Source: Hydractinia symbiolongicarpus
Lineage: Eukaryota; Cnidaria; Hydrozoa; Anthoathecata; Hydractiniidae
Assembly: GCF_029227915.1 (NCBI RefSeq)
Contig: NC_079876.1
Location: 18,540,001 to 18,604,000 of the forward strand
Direction: 5' to 3'
DNA length: 64,000 bases
This document shows, one piece after another, positions 37,526 to 51,390 of the stretch. The notes under the pieces were generated by a model. It saw only the letters and a program-made list of their open reading frames with translations, searched no databases and was not told where the DNA came from. The position numbers and the translations under genes were made by a program. Every line of letters begins with the position of its first letter. The stretch's first letter is position 1.

Positions 37526-40500
37526 TTATATTTCAGAGCATCCAGATTCATTCTCTTCCGCAAATGCGGTGATTATCTTACATTTGTCTAAAGCCGGCGA
37601 AATTCTTGAAGCCATTATGCTACTTAATATAAATACAAGGGAAACGATATAAAATGCAAAGTGTTGATTAAACGGAAAGCCAATGGGGTCGGTGTTTGTT
37701 GAAACATATTTTATGTTTGAGAGAGACCAGGCGTAGACTCCTCCAAGAGCAGCAGGTGCTATGGATCTAAAAAAATATAAATTGCCGTTTATCTAAAGCT
37801 GTTGTAAGATTTCATAAAACAAGTTTCCTATCCTTCTAACACGAACTGTAAAAGGTAGTTTCCACTGCTATATTATATATTGCACACCATTAGTTATGCA
37901 CAATTTTTATTCTTGTATGTCGTGGTTACACCTGTTCAATGCACAGATGGAACCACAACGTAAGGAATACATTGTAGTCTTAACGCTCACAAATTTTTGA
38001 TTTGAAAAAAGTAGTAGCTGTTATATCAATTTCAGAAGTATTGATTCCTTTTTTGTGCGTAATTTAGCATTATTATAACAAACAAAATTCCTGCATTTCA
38101 TGGTGTAATATTGTATACAATATATTCTAGCAGTGAAAACCACCCTTCAAAACACCCCAGAATGCACATTGTGAGAGAATTTTGCACAGATCTTCTAACC
38201 TTCCAATTGATGAAACAGCCATGCCAAATCCATTTGCCGATCCTAAAAGTTCTGGCGTGACGGAATTATTCAGAAGGATATTAACTGTAACTGATCCAGC
38301 GCCGTAACAAAATCTTTGCAGGAATAAAATAAATACCACGGCTGCCCATAGAACACCACTAGTAAGAAAAGAATGAATTCTGTAAACACAGACAAATGGG
38401 TAACGGGGAAAAAAATCACCCCACAAAAGAACAAAGAAGCGAGTTTTTTAAAAACTGATGCGAACTTTGTGAAAGAGCTAATGTTGAATATCTTCAGGAA
38501 TTATTATGACGGAAAATTTAAGTTATTTGAACAACCTCACCTGTTGGAAACAAAAGCAACAAAAATCGGAATCCATGGAAATGAGAATGCAGCAAGGAAG
38601 TTTATGAGAATGAATGTCTAAAAAAGAATTAGAAATAAACGAAGAATCAGTGAGATAATATTTCCATGCAAAGATATTATATCAGATAAACATTTAAACG
38701 AAAATATATTTTAAGCATAGACCTACTTTCCTTGATCCAAGCCGCTGTGTGATCTATAGGAGTAAATTAAAATTTTTTGATCTATTCGGCATAACATTTA
38801 TCCAAGACAGTTGCAGTAAACAAGTTGCTTTAGAAGATATATGTGAATACTGGATAATAAGAAATTGACTTGTAATAACTCAAAGACTTCGGCATTTAAT
38901 TCGGTGATGCCATGTATTACTGCTGCAGCTAGCACAAGGGAAAATTTTATGCGGTGTTCTATTGCGCCTAAAGTTCTATGAAGTGCAGAAGCAACGCTGC
39001 AACATTTTGATCTGGATGTCAACCTAGAGTCCCAGTGTGGACTGCACTACAGCGCATATATTATTTAATTCACCTTTAGGCTAGTTTAAATTTGGAGGCT
39101 AATTTAGAATCCGAATTAAGTGTTACTGCCGAGTATTTACGTCCTAGCAGGTAATTTCTCCCCGAAAATATAGCTAAATGCACAAAGTTGCTACGAAAAA
39201 CAGTGACATCTACAATCAGTAAAATTTCGATACTTGCTAATGAAGCGTCTTCTTGCTAAAAACAAATATGGTTGACCATTCTGTCAAATGTTATGAAGGA
39301 TGCCGGTGGGGAGGACGTAGGGAGTGAGGCAGAATCAACCGTTCCAGTTATAATATGGAGCCTGTTAATTAATACAGTAATATTTCACAGTGTTTCGGAT
39401 AAGAAAGAGAGAGCCTGTGAGGAGCCTACTGGGATACCATCTTTACCCCATAGACGATAAAGCCACATTATAGTATAGTGTTCTCAAATTTTTGTTCATC
39501 GTACACATTTACCGCATCAATATTCCTTGCATTTTTGCCTGCCAAGACGCAAGCATTTTGCGCAAAGGGATATAACGGCTACAGAAGAGGCCATGTTTCT
39601 GATGTCATAGGTATTTTGTCTTCGCAGCCATATTGCAGACAAAATATTTAAAGAAATAATGAAAAATCAAATTGAGAATCATAAGCCAAAGTTCAACACC
39701 GGTTAAGTAACTCAGAAAAAAGTGGAAAAACTTAAAAAAATTGAAACTTACTCTTGGTGTCACTAAAACTTGAGCTGGAAGATAAAAAGCTGAAACCATT
39801 AATAGTGTTAAACCAATCTGTGACGTCGAAAAGTTCATACCATCTAAATCAAAGTACATTGGAATTTTTTAACTTCTGTTTTCGTTCGAAATTAATCACG
39901 AATCCACCATCTTCAAACTGACATTTTAAAAGTAAAGAACTTTCTATTTCCATATTTTATTGCTCCAATTTTAAATATTCTGCAATGGACGTTATTCGTC
40001 CCATATAACTGAAAATGTAAGTTACAGTAATAGTAAATCATAGTATATATAATGCTTACTATATTCTATAGATGTTGCAGCAAATAATGGAAAAAGTTCT
40101 TCAACTCCGATTGCTGCAATACAATACGTTCCATACAGTAGACTGACATGAATGCATTCTTTTATTCTAGCCATAAAGAAAAATATGCAACCAACACTTA
40201 CTCAACAATATAATGATTTATTCATGTTTTCCTAAAATCTTAGATGCTGCTTTGCGTTTGAAAAAGTTAGGCGAAGAATACTCACTTAAAAAGTTTAAAA
40301 AGCTTAACAGATTTCAGTCTTTTAACTGAGAACCAACTAGTCCATTTTTTTTGTTGAATTGATTCTTTGTCAATCACTTCAAACTTTGTGTGCTCTGTTT
40401 TCCGTTTAATCTCGATATCATCCACTGTACTATGTTTGTCATGGACGTATCGTTGGTTCCGAGTTGTCGATTTTAGTAAGGACGTTTTTTCACAATCTGG

Positions 40501-43500
40501 TCTATAAATTATATTAAATAAAGTAAGTTATGAAACTTGCTAATTTAACCTGTTTACAAGTTTTCCTTTCTTTCTTGGTTTGGTATTTTTACGTAAACAA
40601 TCTTTAATTTTATATTACGTTTTACGCGTTGCCATGACTCAATAACCGGAGTTATTAAAAGATTTTATTCACCGCAATCCCAATCTAAGAAGCGTACCCA
40701 CAAAGAATTGCATTGGCTATATGTACAACAGTATGCCTTCTAATTTTTTGACAGAATTCACCTATCAAAGTTTACAGCAAACTTTCAGGGTATTGCGTTT
40801 CAGGATATTAAATTATTTGGTTATATTAATTATTTTAAAAAGGTTTAATTTCCCTTTTTCCTAATTTCCATGAGAGTCAAGACTCGAATTAATCCGTAAT
40901 GCGATTGTATTAGAAAGTGCAACTAACAGACGATGTCTGACTGACTACAGTGTTGCAGAAACAGTGCAAACAAAGCATATTTCAGGGATGCATGTATTTC
41001 CATGCTGTATCACATGCATCTCTAACAGATCAACAAAAACAATTACCTGCCTCTTTCAGGGATAAGTACAGCAACAAGGACGATCGCAATGGCAAGACAA
41101 ACAGTCAAAATTAAATTGGGAAGTAAAATTCCAAATCTTCCAAAAATTGAACCTACGAGAAAGATATTTTTAGGTATTAACACTTTCTTTTGTCGAATTT
41201 TTTTGTACAACATATTTCATTAGCAAGACAAAGGACTCTTTTGCAGTAGGCAAAATAAATTTGGGAATATCGTTTAAAGTATTCTTATCACTTACCTTTC
41301 TTAAAGGTATTTGGAAAACGCTCACATGGAAATACCAAGAAACCTACAAAAAAGCAGATAGAATACAAATTTATCTGGGACATACACATACGTTATGAAG
41401 AATCTGATGAATTGATTATGTAGTGGTAGGGCTATTTTTATTATGCATGATAATATGCATACTTTCTGAATTAATCACAACCCCGTAACATATACACACA
41501 TGACTGATTTGATATAATTTGCTGTAATATAAAATTTTTGAGCCCGTATTTTGCGCTTTCAGGTAAACAAAATCTTGAAGTAGCAGAGTATTCCAATTAC
41601 GCTATGCGCATATTGGAAAAGGTTGAAGGTAAATTATGTTATATTTTTTTAGTTTTATTGGCAGGTTTTAAACAATGACCTGAAATAGAAAATCGTCTCA
41701 ACTAGGGTTAATTCAGAAGAACAAAGCAGTTACAATGGGATTGCCAAAGCAGATAATTAATAATTTTATCCAGCTAGATATCGACATGAAAATTTTATGA
41801 GCTTCTGAAAAAAGCTTTTGAATTCTGCCTTGTCTTGTTACTTGTTGTGCAATTACAAGCTGTCCTTTTGTGAGAAGCCAATCATTGTTTTTGTAACGAC
41901 TTATACTGACCAATATTGAATGAGCAACTAAAGCAGCCAATAAAGTGACAGGAATTATTGGTACAATTTTGTAATGCATCGTAACTGATTGTTCGTTCAA
42001 TAAAATTTCCATGTCTCCCCCACACATCGTAACTCCAGCCTCAGGTTTTCTACAACTAGCAGTTTGTTTCCTCAACCTCCTAATGGGATTTTCTACCAAA
42101 ACCCCCTTCTATTGCATATTATTTAATAAAAGGCGCCAACCACATAAATCATCCCAGTTTGGCTCCCCGTGCAATTAATAATTTTTAATTTATATCTGAC
42201 TCTACACAAAAATACAAAGAATGACACTCACCTGCCATACTTGGACCAATTATTAAACCAATGGAAGCTCCTGAAAATAATATGGACATGCCAAGAGCAA
42301 TGTTTGTATTATCGCAAACGTCCGTTAAGATTGATTTTGTCGTGATGATGATAGCTGAAAGTGAAAAAAAGTCAATACAACCTTCAAAGCTATGTTTTTA
42401 ACTTAACCGTTAAAGTTCAGTTGTTCATGGAGATATATCTTATAAAAAACGACGACGGGCAGCTGAGTCGAATATCACAAGCTCGACTGAATAATTTTCA
42501 ATATCCAATTTTACTAAATCCATTACATGTTCTATCAGCGTCAAAAAACAAAGAATAAAAGGAAAAAAGATTACTGTTTATGAAACAAATCGTTAAAAAT
42601 TTTACAATGAAACATTCAATATAACAAAACATTATTTTTTCCCGGCGCTCTCCTTCGTCAAGATTGTTTAGGATTCATTGAATTGTTTTTCCTCATAGCT
42701 ATTTAAAAGATAAAGGAGCGTCACAAAATCGATATCCAATATCTAGAATCAGGCACATCAGGCGGGATCGTCTGACGGAATATTTTTGGATATTCGTGCG
42801 GTCGTTACCCGAGAGTCAAATATCTTAGCAGATATCCGGCATCGAATATCTGCTGATATTCGACAGTTTCTCCGGCACTTCCCTTCAAATGGTGCATGAT
42901 AAAACAGATATTTAGCGGAGCATAATCAGATATTTGTCTCGCTTTGTTGATATTGAACTCCGCTGCGCGTCATCGAATATCACAAACTCGATTGAAAATT
43001 ACGAATATCAAATCTTACCTCGCTAAATATTTGCTTAATATTCGACAGAGCAATTTTCGTACGGGTGGATAATAAATCAAATATTAATTCTTTGACTTCT
43101 CACGATATATGTATGTATGTATATATTTCGCCAGAGTTTTTTTTTGTACATGTTTGTTCGCGTTTACAATTAAATAATGACTGGAGCAAGTAGAAGACAT
43201 ATTTTGTCTTATCACCAAGCCCCATAATATTAAAAATCCAAATTCAAACCTGAAGATCCACCCTGAATAAATCTCGTGGTAACAGCCCAGTAAAAATTGT
43301 TGGTGAATCCAAATGCCAGTGTTGAAAACACGAGTAGTGTAGTTGAGACAATCAAAACTGTCTTTTTTCCTTTGACATCTGCGACATAGCCCCAAGGTAA
43401 ACTACAAAAGCAATTTAAGTGATCATATAAATGGCGCATATATATATAGTTAAGACAAAGCATTATTTGCATAAATTACTCTTTCATCTAGTTCGTTTTT

Positions 43501-44892
43501 GCTCATTGATAATATATTATTTGTTGTATAGGAATATGACTTTTACTCAACAAGGATGATAAAAATTACTACTTGTCAATATGAGAAATGGTGCATAAAA
43601 CAGTACGATTTAATTTAATATTTACCTGAAAAATGCTCTTCCAATATAAACAGACGCAGCTATGAGACCAGCCTGGTACCCTGGGATAACAAATATTAAA
43701 TATGAAACGAAACTTTTAGTTTATTAATTTACGGAAGGTAACAATAATTATTTTCTTTGACCTTATCTCTTTAAATTTGAAATTAAAGCTGTCACAAGGG
43801 TTATCAGACGATTTTGGATCTTGAGCAGGAGAATACCGCTAAGTTTTTGAAGAAGCCGTAAAGTGAATAGTTTACCTGTGTCAACTTCTGATGTACCAAA
43901 AGACTAAAAGTAATACAAAAAACAATCATGTCAACAGATCCTGAAATATTATAGTAATGTTATATCACGGTTCATTAACATCTTCTATCATAAGAAAACG
44001 AATTGTAAAAAGCATTATGTCAAGAATTGGAAAGTTTTGTAACTGAGAAATGTTTTTTAACATGAAATATGAGTTGCAATATCAGGTCGGTGGTGATGTC
44101 ATCAAAAGTTTTAAATTAATTTTTAGTCTAAGTGGTCTTTTCCCAGAACTGCCAATTATTACCTATAACATCCCACGAGCTATGGTTAATTGAGCTTTGG
44201 AGGTTAGAGGCATTTTATTCATAGCTTACTAGAAGCTATGAATAAAATGCCTCTTACCTCCAAAGCTCAGAATTATGCTTGTACAAAACCAACACTAAGC
44301 CATTATGTTTGTACATGAACAACAGGGAGCCTTTTGCTTTTCATTTCGATAGAAGTGAGTTGTTTCTCTTTCTTGTGTCTTTTTACTCAAACTTTGTTTT
44401 TATTACCACATTGTTTTGTGCAATTTATAAGATGAACCCTACAAAATGTGTTATAAGACTAACGGTTTTTTCTTTTTGATATTATTATATCTCGACCATC
44501 GTTATTGCCGTCACCAATATTTGAAGTTACTGGTAAGAGAAGACGAAGAAGAGAAAAAAAGACGTCTGTTTTGCTAGAATAAAAATCTTAGAAATTTGTA
44601 TCATAATATCGTTATTTTAAAACAATATTCGCTTTACTACAGAGAAACATTTAACTCCTACCTTGACTAACTTAGGGAGGAATGAAAACACCATTGCAGT
44701 GGATATTACATCGAGTACCTAAAACAAGGTATGTTATAACAGTATATTCATATTATAAGTTATGTAGCCAAATTAAATTTTTTTGCATTGAATACTTACA
44801 AAGACAAAGAAAAGAGCGGTTAATACACCCCCAGGTAATGGTGTCACACCTTCGGATTTCATCAGTTTCATTGGACAGTGTTTTAACCCCAT
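37526..44892 (-). CDS. MFS transporter, ZIFL/TetA-like (complete, 526 aa)
   Basis: Fifteen exons on the minus strand: 44800-44892, 44662-44718, 43876-43903, 43626-43680, 43250-43401, 42232-42354, 41296-41343, 41047-41152, 40286-40501, 40060-40166, 39752-39843, 38727-38753, 38541-38617, 38200-38358 and 37526-37766. All phases agree and the product ends in TAA. It is a 12-helix secondary transporter of the plasma or an internal membrane. Seen: MFS motif A as WGYVADVKGKK (about 82-92), IIGPSMAG near 162-169, PCERFPNTF near 174-182, a charged cytoplasmic loop at 221-293 between the two six-helix halves, TPRITQRLG in the second half, and a C-terminal FPFNQHF. These match plant and fungal ZIFL proteins (zinc, potassium or organic-anion traffic). 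The substrate here is unknown. Two exons are very short (27 and 28 nt). Confidence 0.92.
42705..43080 (-). repeat. Interspersed repeat rich in 'gatattcg' blocks, copy A
   Basis: Its reverse complement aligns with 55985-56165, 56400-56502 and 56833-56890. Shared features are internal near-palindromes (cagatattcgatgccggata), aacaaagcgaga, ctgttttatcatgca, and gtgccggaga. It is non-coding and lies in an intron of the minus-strand transporter. A short related fragment is at 42440-42500. Confidence 0.65.
44191..44269. repeat. Near-perfect 37-bp inverted repeat (foldback)
   Basis: Left arm 44191-44227 and right arm 44233-44269 pair over 37 bp with one mismatch and a 5-nt loop (actag). Pairing resumes beyond the arms after a small bulge (taatt on both sides). 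It lies in the intron between transporter exons 44662-44718 and 43876-43903. The loop is short for a canonical pre-miRNA. It could be an insertion scar, a small foldback element or a dsRNA-forming segment. Confidence 0.85.
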
Positions 44893-47800
44893 CCTTGAAA
44901 AAGAGGTCAATCATCTAAATAAAATTAAGAATCTCTAAGCTTGCACCAAACTTTCGTGGACAAAGCTCTCTTTATTCCCCAATCAATTTGCATTCAAAGA
45001 TTTTTAGACTGTAGGTATGCCCAATAAATTACAATTATGGAAGACAAAACTTACCTCGAAAATTTTATTCTAAATTTATGTGGGATCTCAAGTCACTGGG
45101 TCATCGGCAAATAAGAGTAAACTTTATGACAAAATGATCTATCTTAATTTATTCACCTTAATCATTTCTATAGAATGGTAAAACTTGAATGCACATCTCC
45201 TAATAGGTCCAAAATTACTGATGATGAAAATTTCCCGGGATAATAAAATCTTTACGCCACAAATAGCATTTGCTATATGTTGCGTAAAGATTTCGTGCAT
45301 GGTTAGCACGACCAATACAATGTCGATACAACAAAGATTTTTATCCATATTATGGGCCTTGCTTTGTTTTTATAACATATTTGTTTTATCTTTTTTATGT
45401 CTCTTTCGACAGTGTGCGTAAGTAAATATATTAACAGGACGAACAGCTAGTTTTAGTTACTACTAAATATAACTACCGTTATCGCAAAGAGGTATGTCAT
45501 CTATTACAGTCATATTCTAATAGCGAAAATTTTTAATATTTGCAAAAATGCTTAAAAACTTTTGTTAATTGATTTAAGAAAAGAGCCATTTTTACCTTCA
45601 TTTTAATGTCAGTATCCATGTTGGGAGAAACTATTCAGCCACGCGCTCTTTCATTTAATATGAGACAAAGCTTTTTTGACTATAAAGGGGTAGTTAAACA
45701 ACGCCCACATGAGAATTTCCTTGGAATTCCCCCTGAAAAAACGAAATGGTAAACACAAATGAGCTTACCTCACGGCAGGTAAGCTTTACTTACAAGGTTC
45801 CTCCTCCGTAGAACCTGCTATTTCCTATGTAAACTAATTTTATATGCTGCTTGCATTCGATATCAACAGGTAGCCTTTTTTAATATATTTTCGAACCGGA
45901 AAACTAATGGATATAGGGATAGGAAAAACGATTGCAAACTTTTTTACTGTTCAAAATAACTTGGTATAAGCATAAAAAGACTAATATATGTCTTGTTAAG
46001 AGGGGTATTTAAAGGAAATTTTTTTGTAGTATTTTCCTTTGGTCACCTTTTAATTGACGAATTACTATGACAACTCACATGACGTAATATCAAATTATTT
46101 GACTACCCTGACCTTTAACAAATTTGAACTCCTTGAACGACATACTTAAGTGGTTCACAAAAAAATTAGGAAAAAGGGCTTCTTTAACCCTCCCCTCTCC
46201 CCTCTCTTCCTGTCTCTGCCAAAGTAGGGCTATTGCAAACCAAGATAAAGTAGATAAAACTCCATACCTACGTTTTCTGTAAGAGAGAGACACTCGCTAT
46301 TAGCATATTAAATAGATAAAAATACAATACGCGGTATGATTTCTTCGTGTAATCACTGACTAAATAAAGTTTTGTCTCGATTTTATTCTTTCCGTTCTGT
46401 CTTGTTGCTTAAAAATACTGCTTTTTAATTTTTAAACGTTGAATATCAAATCAGTTGCTTATACACATTGTTTAAGTAAGTGATTCTTCCTATTGAGGTT
46501 TACGCGCGGAGAATAACACTTGCCGCTACTTATCATTCTATATTATGTGAAATAAATTTTATTCTTGAGACAACATTCATAATAAAGACAATAAAAGGGA
46601 AGGTTATTATTAAAAGTTAAAATAATTTCATAATAACATCATCATAACAAACCTTATTACTGATAAAAATAAAAAGCCAAAGTTAGAAGCCTGTTGAAAG
46701 CAGAGAATAAAAACATAACAATGAAACTTACCAGATTTTGCTATTTCTCTTATTAAAGTTATTCAATCGAATTAAAGTTGAGCTTAACTGCTTAAATCTC
46801 ACCACACCTTTGAGTTTTGAAAGAAAATATATGTTGAACCACGAGCATGTACACTAAACGCTATAATAACATTGATTGAAAACATAAACTTGATCATAAA
46901 CAAAGATAGACAGTGAAAAAACATAAACACAACATCCTTTTTTAAGGTGGTATTACAATTGACTGCAGTTGACGGCGTTGAATAAAAAAAAACTAGCCGA
47001 ATTCCCGTGGAAGAATCCACTGAATCTCTCATTAAACCGATGTAAGGGATACCAAACAAAAACACACAACACAGTAATTTGAATTTTTAAAACTCACATT
47101 TCAACCTCGACACCGGGCTCTTTGTCTCTTTAATAAAAAGTGAAATGCGCTAAAACTGTATACTTGCTTTGCTATTCCAGAAGTACACCAGGGAAAAAAA
47201 GGATACCAAACATTAAAAAAAAATCCAACATTCTTCGTTAAGTCATACAAAATCAGCTATTCAGTCTATTGCATACGGCAAACCTTCCAAAGTTATACTC
47301 AAAATATAACAAATTAATAGCTAAAAACACATAAAAGAGAAATATAAAAACTTGAATCATTTGGTATATTGTATATCTGCCAAAATATTTCAATCCAAAA
47401 TATTAAAAGAACAGTTTGCTTTAACAGACCCAAACTTATAATCAAGAAAATCACGCATAAAATCAAGGTAAAAGGTAACAATGCAGCGTTTTCGATTTTA
47501 AGAATCGAATATATTTCCAACGATCGTAACATAACAGATGTAAACATCGATTTAAGTTTAGGTCTTAGGTTTAGGTTTTTTATAACGACATCAACACTGA
47601 ATCACACAGTCTGTAGTGTTAAAAACAGTAACGACGGAAAAATAACTTTTTACAGTTTATGCAAACTCTTCTCTAGGATATACACGCTGTTTTTTATAAA
47701 AATAGTGTGTTTTAGTTTCAGCCTTGATGTTCTTAACGTTTTTGACAAATGCTATTCTCTTAATAGGACTATGGCCTGAAAATATACAATGCCTTAATAA

Positions 47801-50800
47801 AATAAAGCATGCTATAAGTTACTATAGCTAGCTAATGGCAATTCTACCACATTTAACTGCCCATTGCTTGGACACAAAAAAGTAAACTTCTAATCAATTT
47901 TGTGCGTCATACAAATGTTCATATTTAAAACAACCTATCATGCTTAGAAATATTCTTAGAAAATTCTAAACTTCTGACCCATTTTTCAGACTATATTCTT
48001 ACAAAATAAGTGCTTAAAGAAAATATTTTCCGGCTAAAAACACAACAACAAACTTAATATTTAGGGAAAAATTTAGCTCTAAAAGAAACGACTAAAAATC
48101 GTTATACACCCAAACTCATTTCTCTATCAAATAATTTAGACAACACACCTGCTTTACTGTCGCTTTCACAGTAGGTCGCAATCTAGCTATGCTGAAAAAA
48201 ACTCCAATCATTTTTGTACTTCAATTACTAAATTTCGCTTCATCCTAAAGAGAACGAATTGAAAATGTATAGCTACAATTGTCTGATGCATTTTCCATCA
48301 ATTTTTTTGTGATGTTATATCATCGTAAGTGTTTCATCGTTTTAAAAAATATTTCTGACAACGACATTATCAACTTCGTTCGACAACAACAGTTTGTTTT
48401 ATACATTTTAGATTCGAATTACAGTAATATTCGAATGCGATACAACCCCCGTCCCAGAACACAAAAATGAAAAATATAGAAAGACATATAAGCTTTAAGC
48501 TAACCTCGGCATAACATTGGAAATCTTTTTTTCAGGATTAACTTAAAAAAAAGACAACCTTCTTCGCTTCGGTTTTCTTTTTTCAGTTGAAAAACAACTT
48601 AATAATTAAAAAACTTTTAAAGGAGAAACAAAAATGCTGAACGACCATGTATATGTGTTTATACGTTCACATAAAAATCTCATTTAAAGAACTGATAAAC
48701 AACTTGTTTTGATGAGGTACGACGCACACATGGTAAACCGGGGGTAAAATTAAATTATTTCAACCGTAACGACCAAGAACGGCGCTGTAGCATAAATGAC
48801 AAATGGCTTTCTCATTTGGCTTCTTACTTATTTTTTTAGTAAATTTTAGCGTGCGGCCAAGTCATAAGAAAGTGACGCGTGATTTACATGTTGTGGACTC
48901 ACAGTTTTACTCACGCAAGAAAATTAATATATAAGATATCATCATGTTATGAACAAGCCATTTTATTCTAGGCTGCGCTTCGACGGGCGATGATCGTAAT
49001 CATCTTTGGCTTTTTATTAGTTAAAGAGATAATTAGAGCATAGAAATCTCGGATTACAGCAGTAAAATTAATTAACTTTCATACGGACCTAGATGGGAGC
49101 AATAGACTTATTAAAATCGTTTCTATTTTTTAAATGTTCGCATGTTAAACAGCCATAATTCTGGAAGTTGAAAGGAATTTCTATTATCCCAATAATATGG
49201 GACCAGCTATGGATTGCAATACCATTTTTGTCTGTATCTGCGATGCGTAGGACTCTTTTGCATCATGCACACGTTGTTTTACGTCTTCACAAAATTTATC
49301 TTGTACAACAATGAGACCTTCCACCATATAAATCGTAAAACTAACTAAATCTACATCAAGAGGGGCCTAAACTCAAATTTTGTTTTTCCTACTACGAGTT
49401 TAATCAAATGTTTATTAAGACCATCGTAGTTAGTTTATCGCCAGTTCAACCTAAAATTAAGAGTTTATAAAATTTCCGAAATAAGCTCAATAGTTACTTA
49501 ACGATGTCTCTCAGAATAATGATACGAAGAAGAAAATGTACTAATTAATGATCACAAAGTTCGAAAATCAATGAAATGTTTATTGCGGCAGGTTATAGTA
49601 AAAATCACATCAAAGGTTTAATATACTTTCAAGGATGAAAAAACAATAAAAAAAAACGCAGAAAGATTAGGTAGTATTTCCTTATGCCGTTCAACACATG
49701 CCGTATAAGCATCCTACATGAGATATTTCACAACATATATCGCTGTAAACAAACTTTCTTGTGTAGAGGTGAGCGTTTCGCTTCGAAGCCCTTCATACTT
49801 CTTTCATTAATTATTAAAGCATGTTTATCTTGCGGAGCACACTATTAACCGCAAATGATGAAACTGCAATTATGCTGTTGCTTAGATAGGCTACGAAACG
49901 GCTATTGTTTTTTGACTTATTTGACTTACACGAAAGTCAAGCTAATGGCGGTGGAAAAGTTTATAATCACTGAGGACAAAAACAACAAATTAAACCATCT
50001 ACAATATCTTATTGAGCATTCAAGTATAACTGGAAATGACAGAAACGTACCCCACATAAATTGTATATCCATGATTTATTCGATAAAAGTATTTACCTTG
50101 GTTTTAACTCAAATTGTTAATAAAAGAATCTTCAAACCTTTTGCACTAGTTAGCTAGTTATATCCTTCAAAATTGTGCATAGAAACATAAATTTATTGTA
50201 CATAAAGCCAGTCTAAGCAACAACAATCTTTTCATATGCATTAAATACCTTCTTAAAGCTAATAACATAGCATTTTTATTAACTACAGCTCTTTCTGTTG
50301 TCTCTATTTCCTCGTCAAAACAAACTTTCGATTTACTGATATATTTTACAGACCAGATTTTATTTTACCGCCAAAAGAATACTGAGGAAAAATGTTTCTT
50401 TTTTTAGAAAATAAAAAAAGGAGTAGCAAATTCAACATAAAAAAATAATTATTCATAGACAGGTGATGTAAACGTCTAAGCAGTTCTAAAGTGTGTATAT
50501 TTTCTTGCACTTTTGAGTAGTTCTTTTAATACACGCCTTGTTCAGAAATTTCAGGAATTGAGCTTATTGAATCTTAATAAAAAAAAATCATTTTAAACAG
50601 GAAGTCTCATTTTAATGCTAGGATCTTGATGTAATTGAGTAGGCGAGGGAAAGTCGTTAAAGTTGTCAATTTCACTTGCAGTACTCCTCTTTCGGGCTAA
50701 TTCTTCGTACTGTCAGAAAGGGTCCCCAATAAAGAAAATTAAAACATCCTTTTTATGTAACCTAAACGCTAAGAGGTACTTTAACCAATGTAGCGTAATG

Positions 50801-51390
50801 CCAACAACGAGAGGAAGAAAAAGCATGTACAATGAAAGTATAATGCAAGGAGGTCAAGGGAGTTTTACGCCTTTGATATCCACGTGGGCTGATGAAGCAT
50901 GAAGGCAAGTCATTCTTTCCCAATTGGCGCAGATTTTATCACGAAAACGTGATTTAAAACAGTCTGTCATTACCAGTTGAATTGACAGATAATTAATTTC
51001 GTTTGATGGCAGCATACCGATGTGTCTAAAAAGACCTGGAGCAAATTGTACTTACAATGACGTTGAAATTGAATCCTCTACTCAATCTCGCGCATAAACG
51101 TAAATGTGAAGATGTAAGACCCGGGGGTATGTTCTGTAATGTATTAATATAAACTGTGTTGTCTATCTATACCGAGAAATGTTACCCGAGGTCAAAAGTA
51201 CAGATTGAGCTTGCGAGTTCGATACGCTGACTGAGGGTAATAGTTCTGGGAATAGATCGACAAAAACAGTTTATATTGTATTTATTAACTGATGCTATTT
51301 TCCAAATGTTTGTAAAACATGTACAAAGAGAAAACAAAAAATTCGAATAACTATATATAGAACTTTTTTAAACGTTTTTCGAACCAAAGT
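44893..51390. other. Intergenic region, no gene seen
   Basis: About 6.5 kb upstream of the minus-strand transporter, including its unrecognised promoter. It contains the dispersed repeat copy at 47321-47606 and a segment around 50331-50500 resembling 54771-54920. The longest open frames (70-136 aa) lack splice context, recognisable motifs or good composition. Confidence 0.55.
47321..47606 (+). repeat. Dispersed repeat, copy 2 (unoccupied by the MITE)
   Basis: Uninterrupted relative of 26373-27066. Where copy 1 holds the 396-bp MITE, this copy reads cgaatatatttcc with one TA, giving the empty-site state. Confidence 0.65.

Noticed and set aside
38798-39022. Minus-strand 74-aa frame with a helical look inside the transporter
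   Set aside because: Its only plausible acceptor gives the wrong phase after exon 39752-39843. The exons at 38727-38753 and 38541-38617 fit phase and family sequence perfectly.
41713-42099. Minus-strand 128-aa frame with a hydrophobic segment
   Set aside because: It lies wholly in a transporter intron, has no splice signals in phase and no family similarity.
47562-47582. Telomere-like ttaggt/tttagg run
   Set aside because: Only three imperfect units. No interstitial telomere array.
49855-50157. Plus-strand 100-aa frame
   Set aside because: No homology, splice context or upstream signals; length is expected by chance in this much intergenic DNA.
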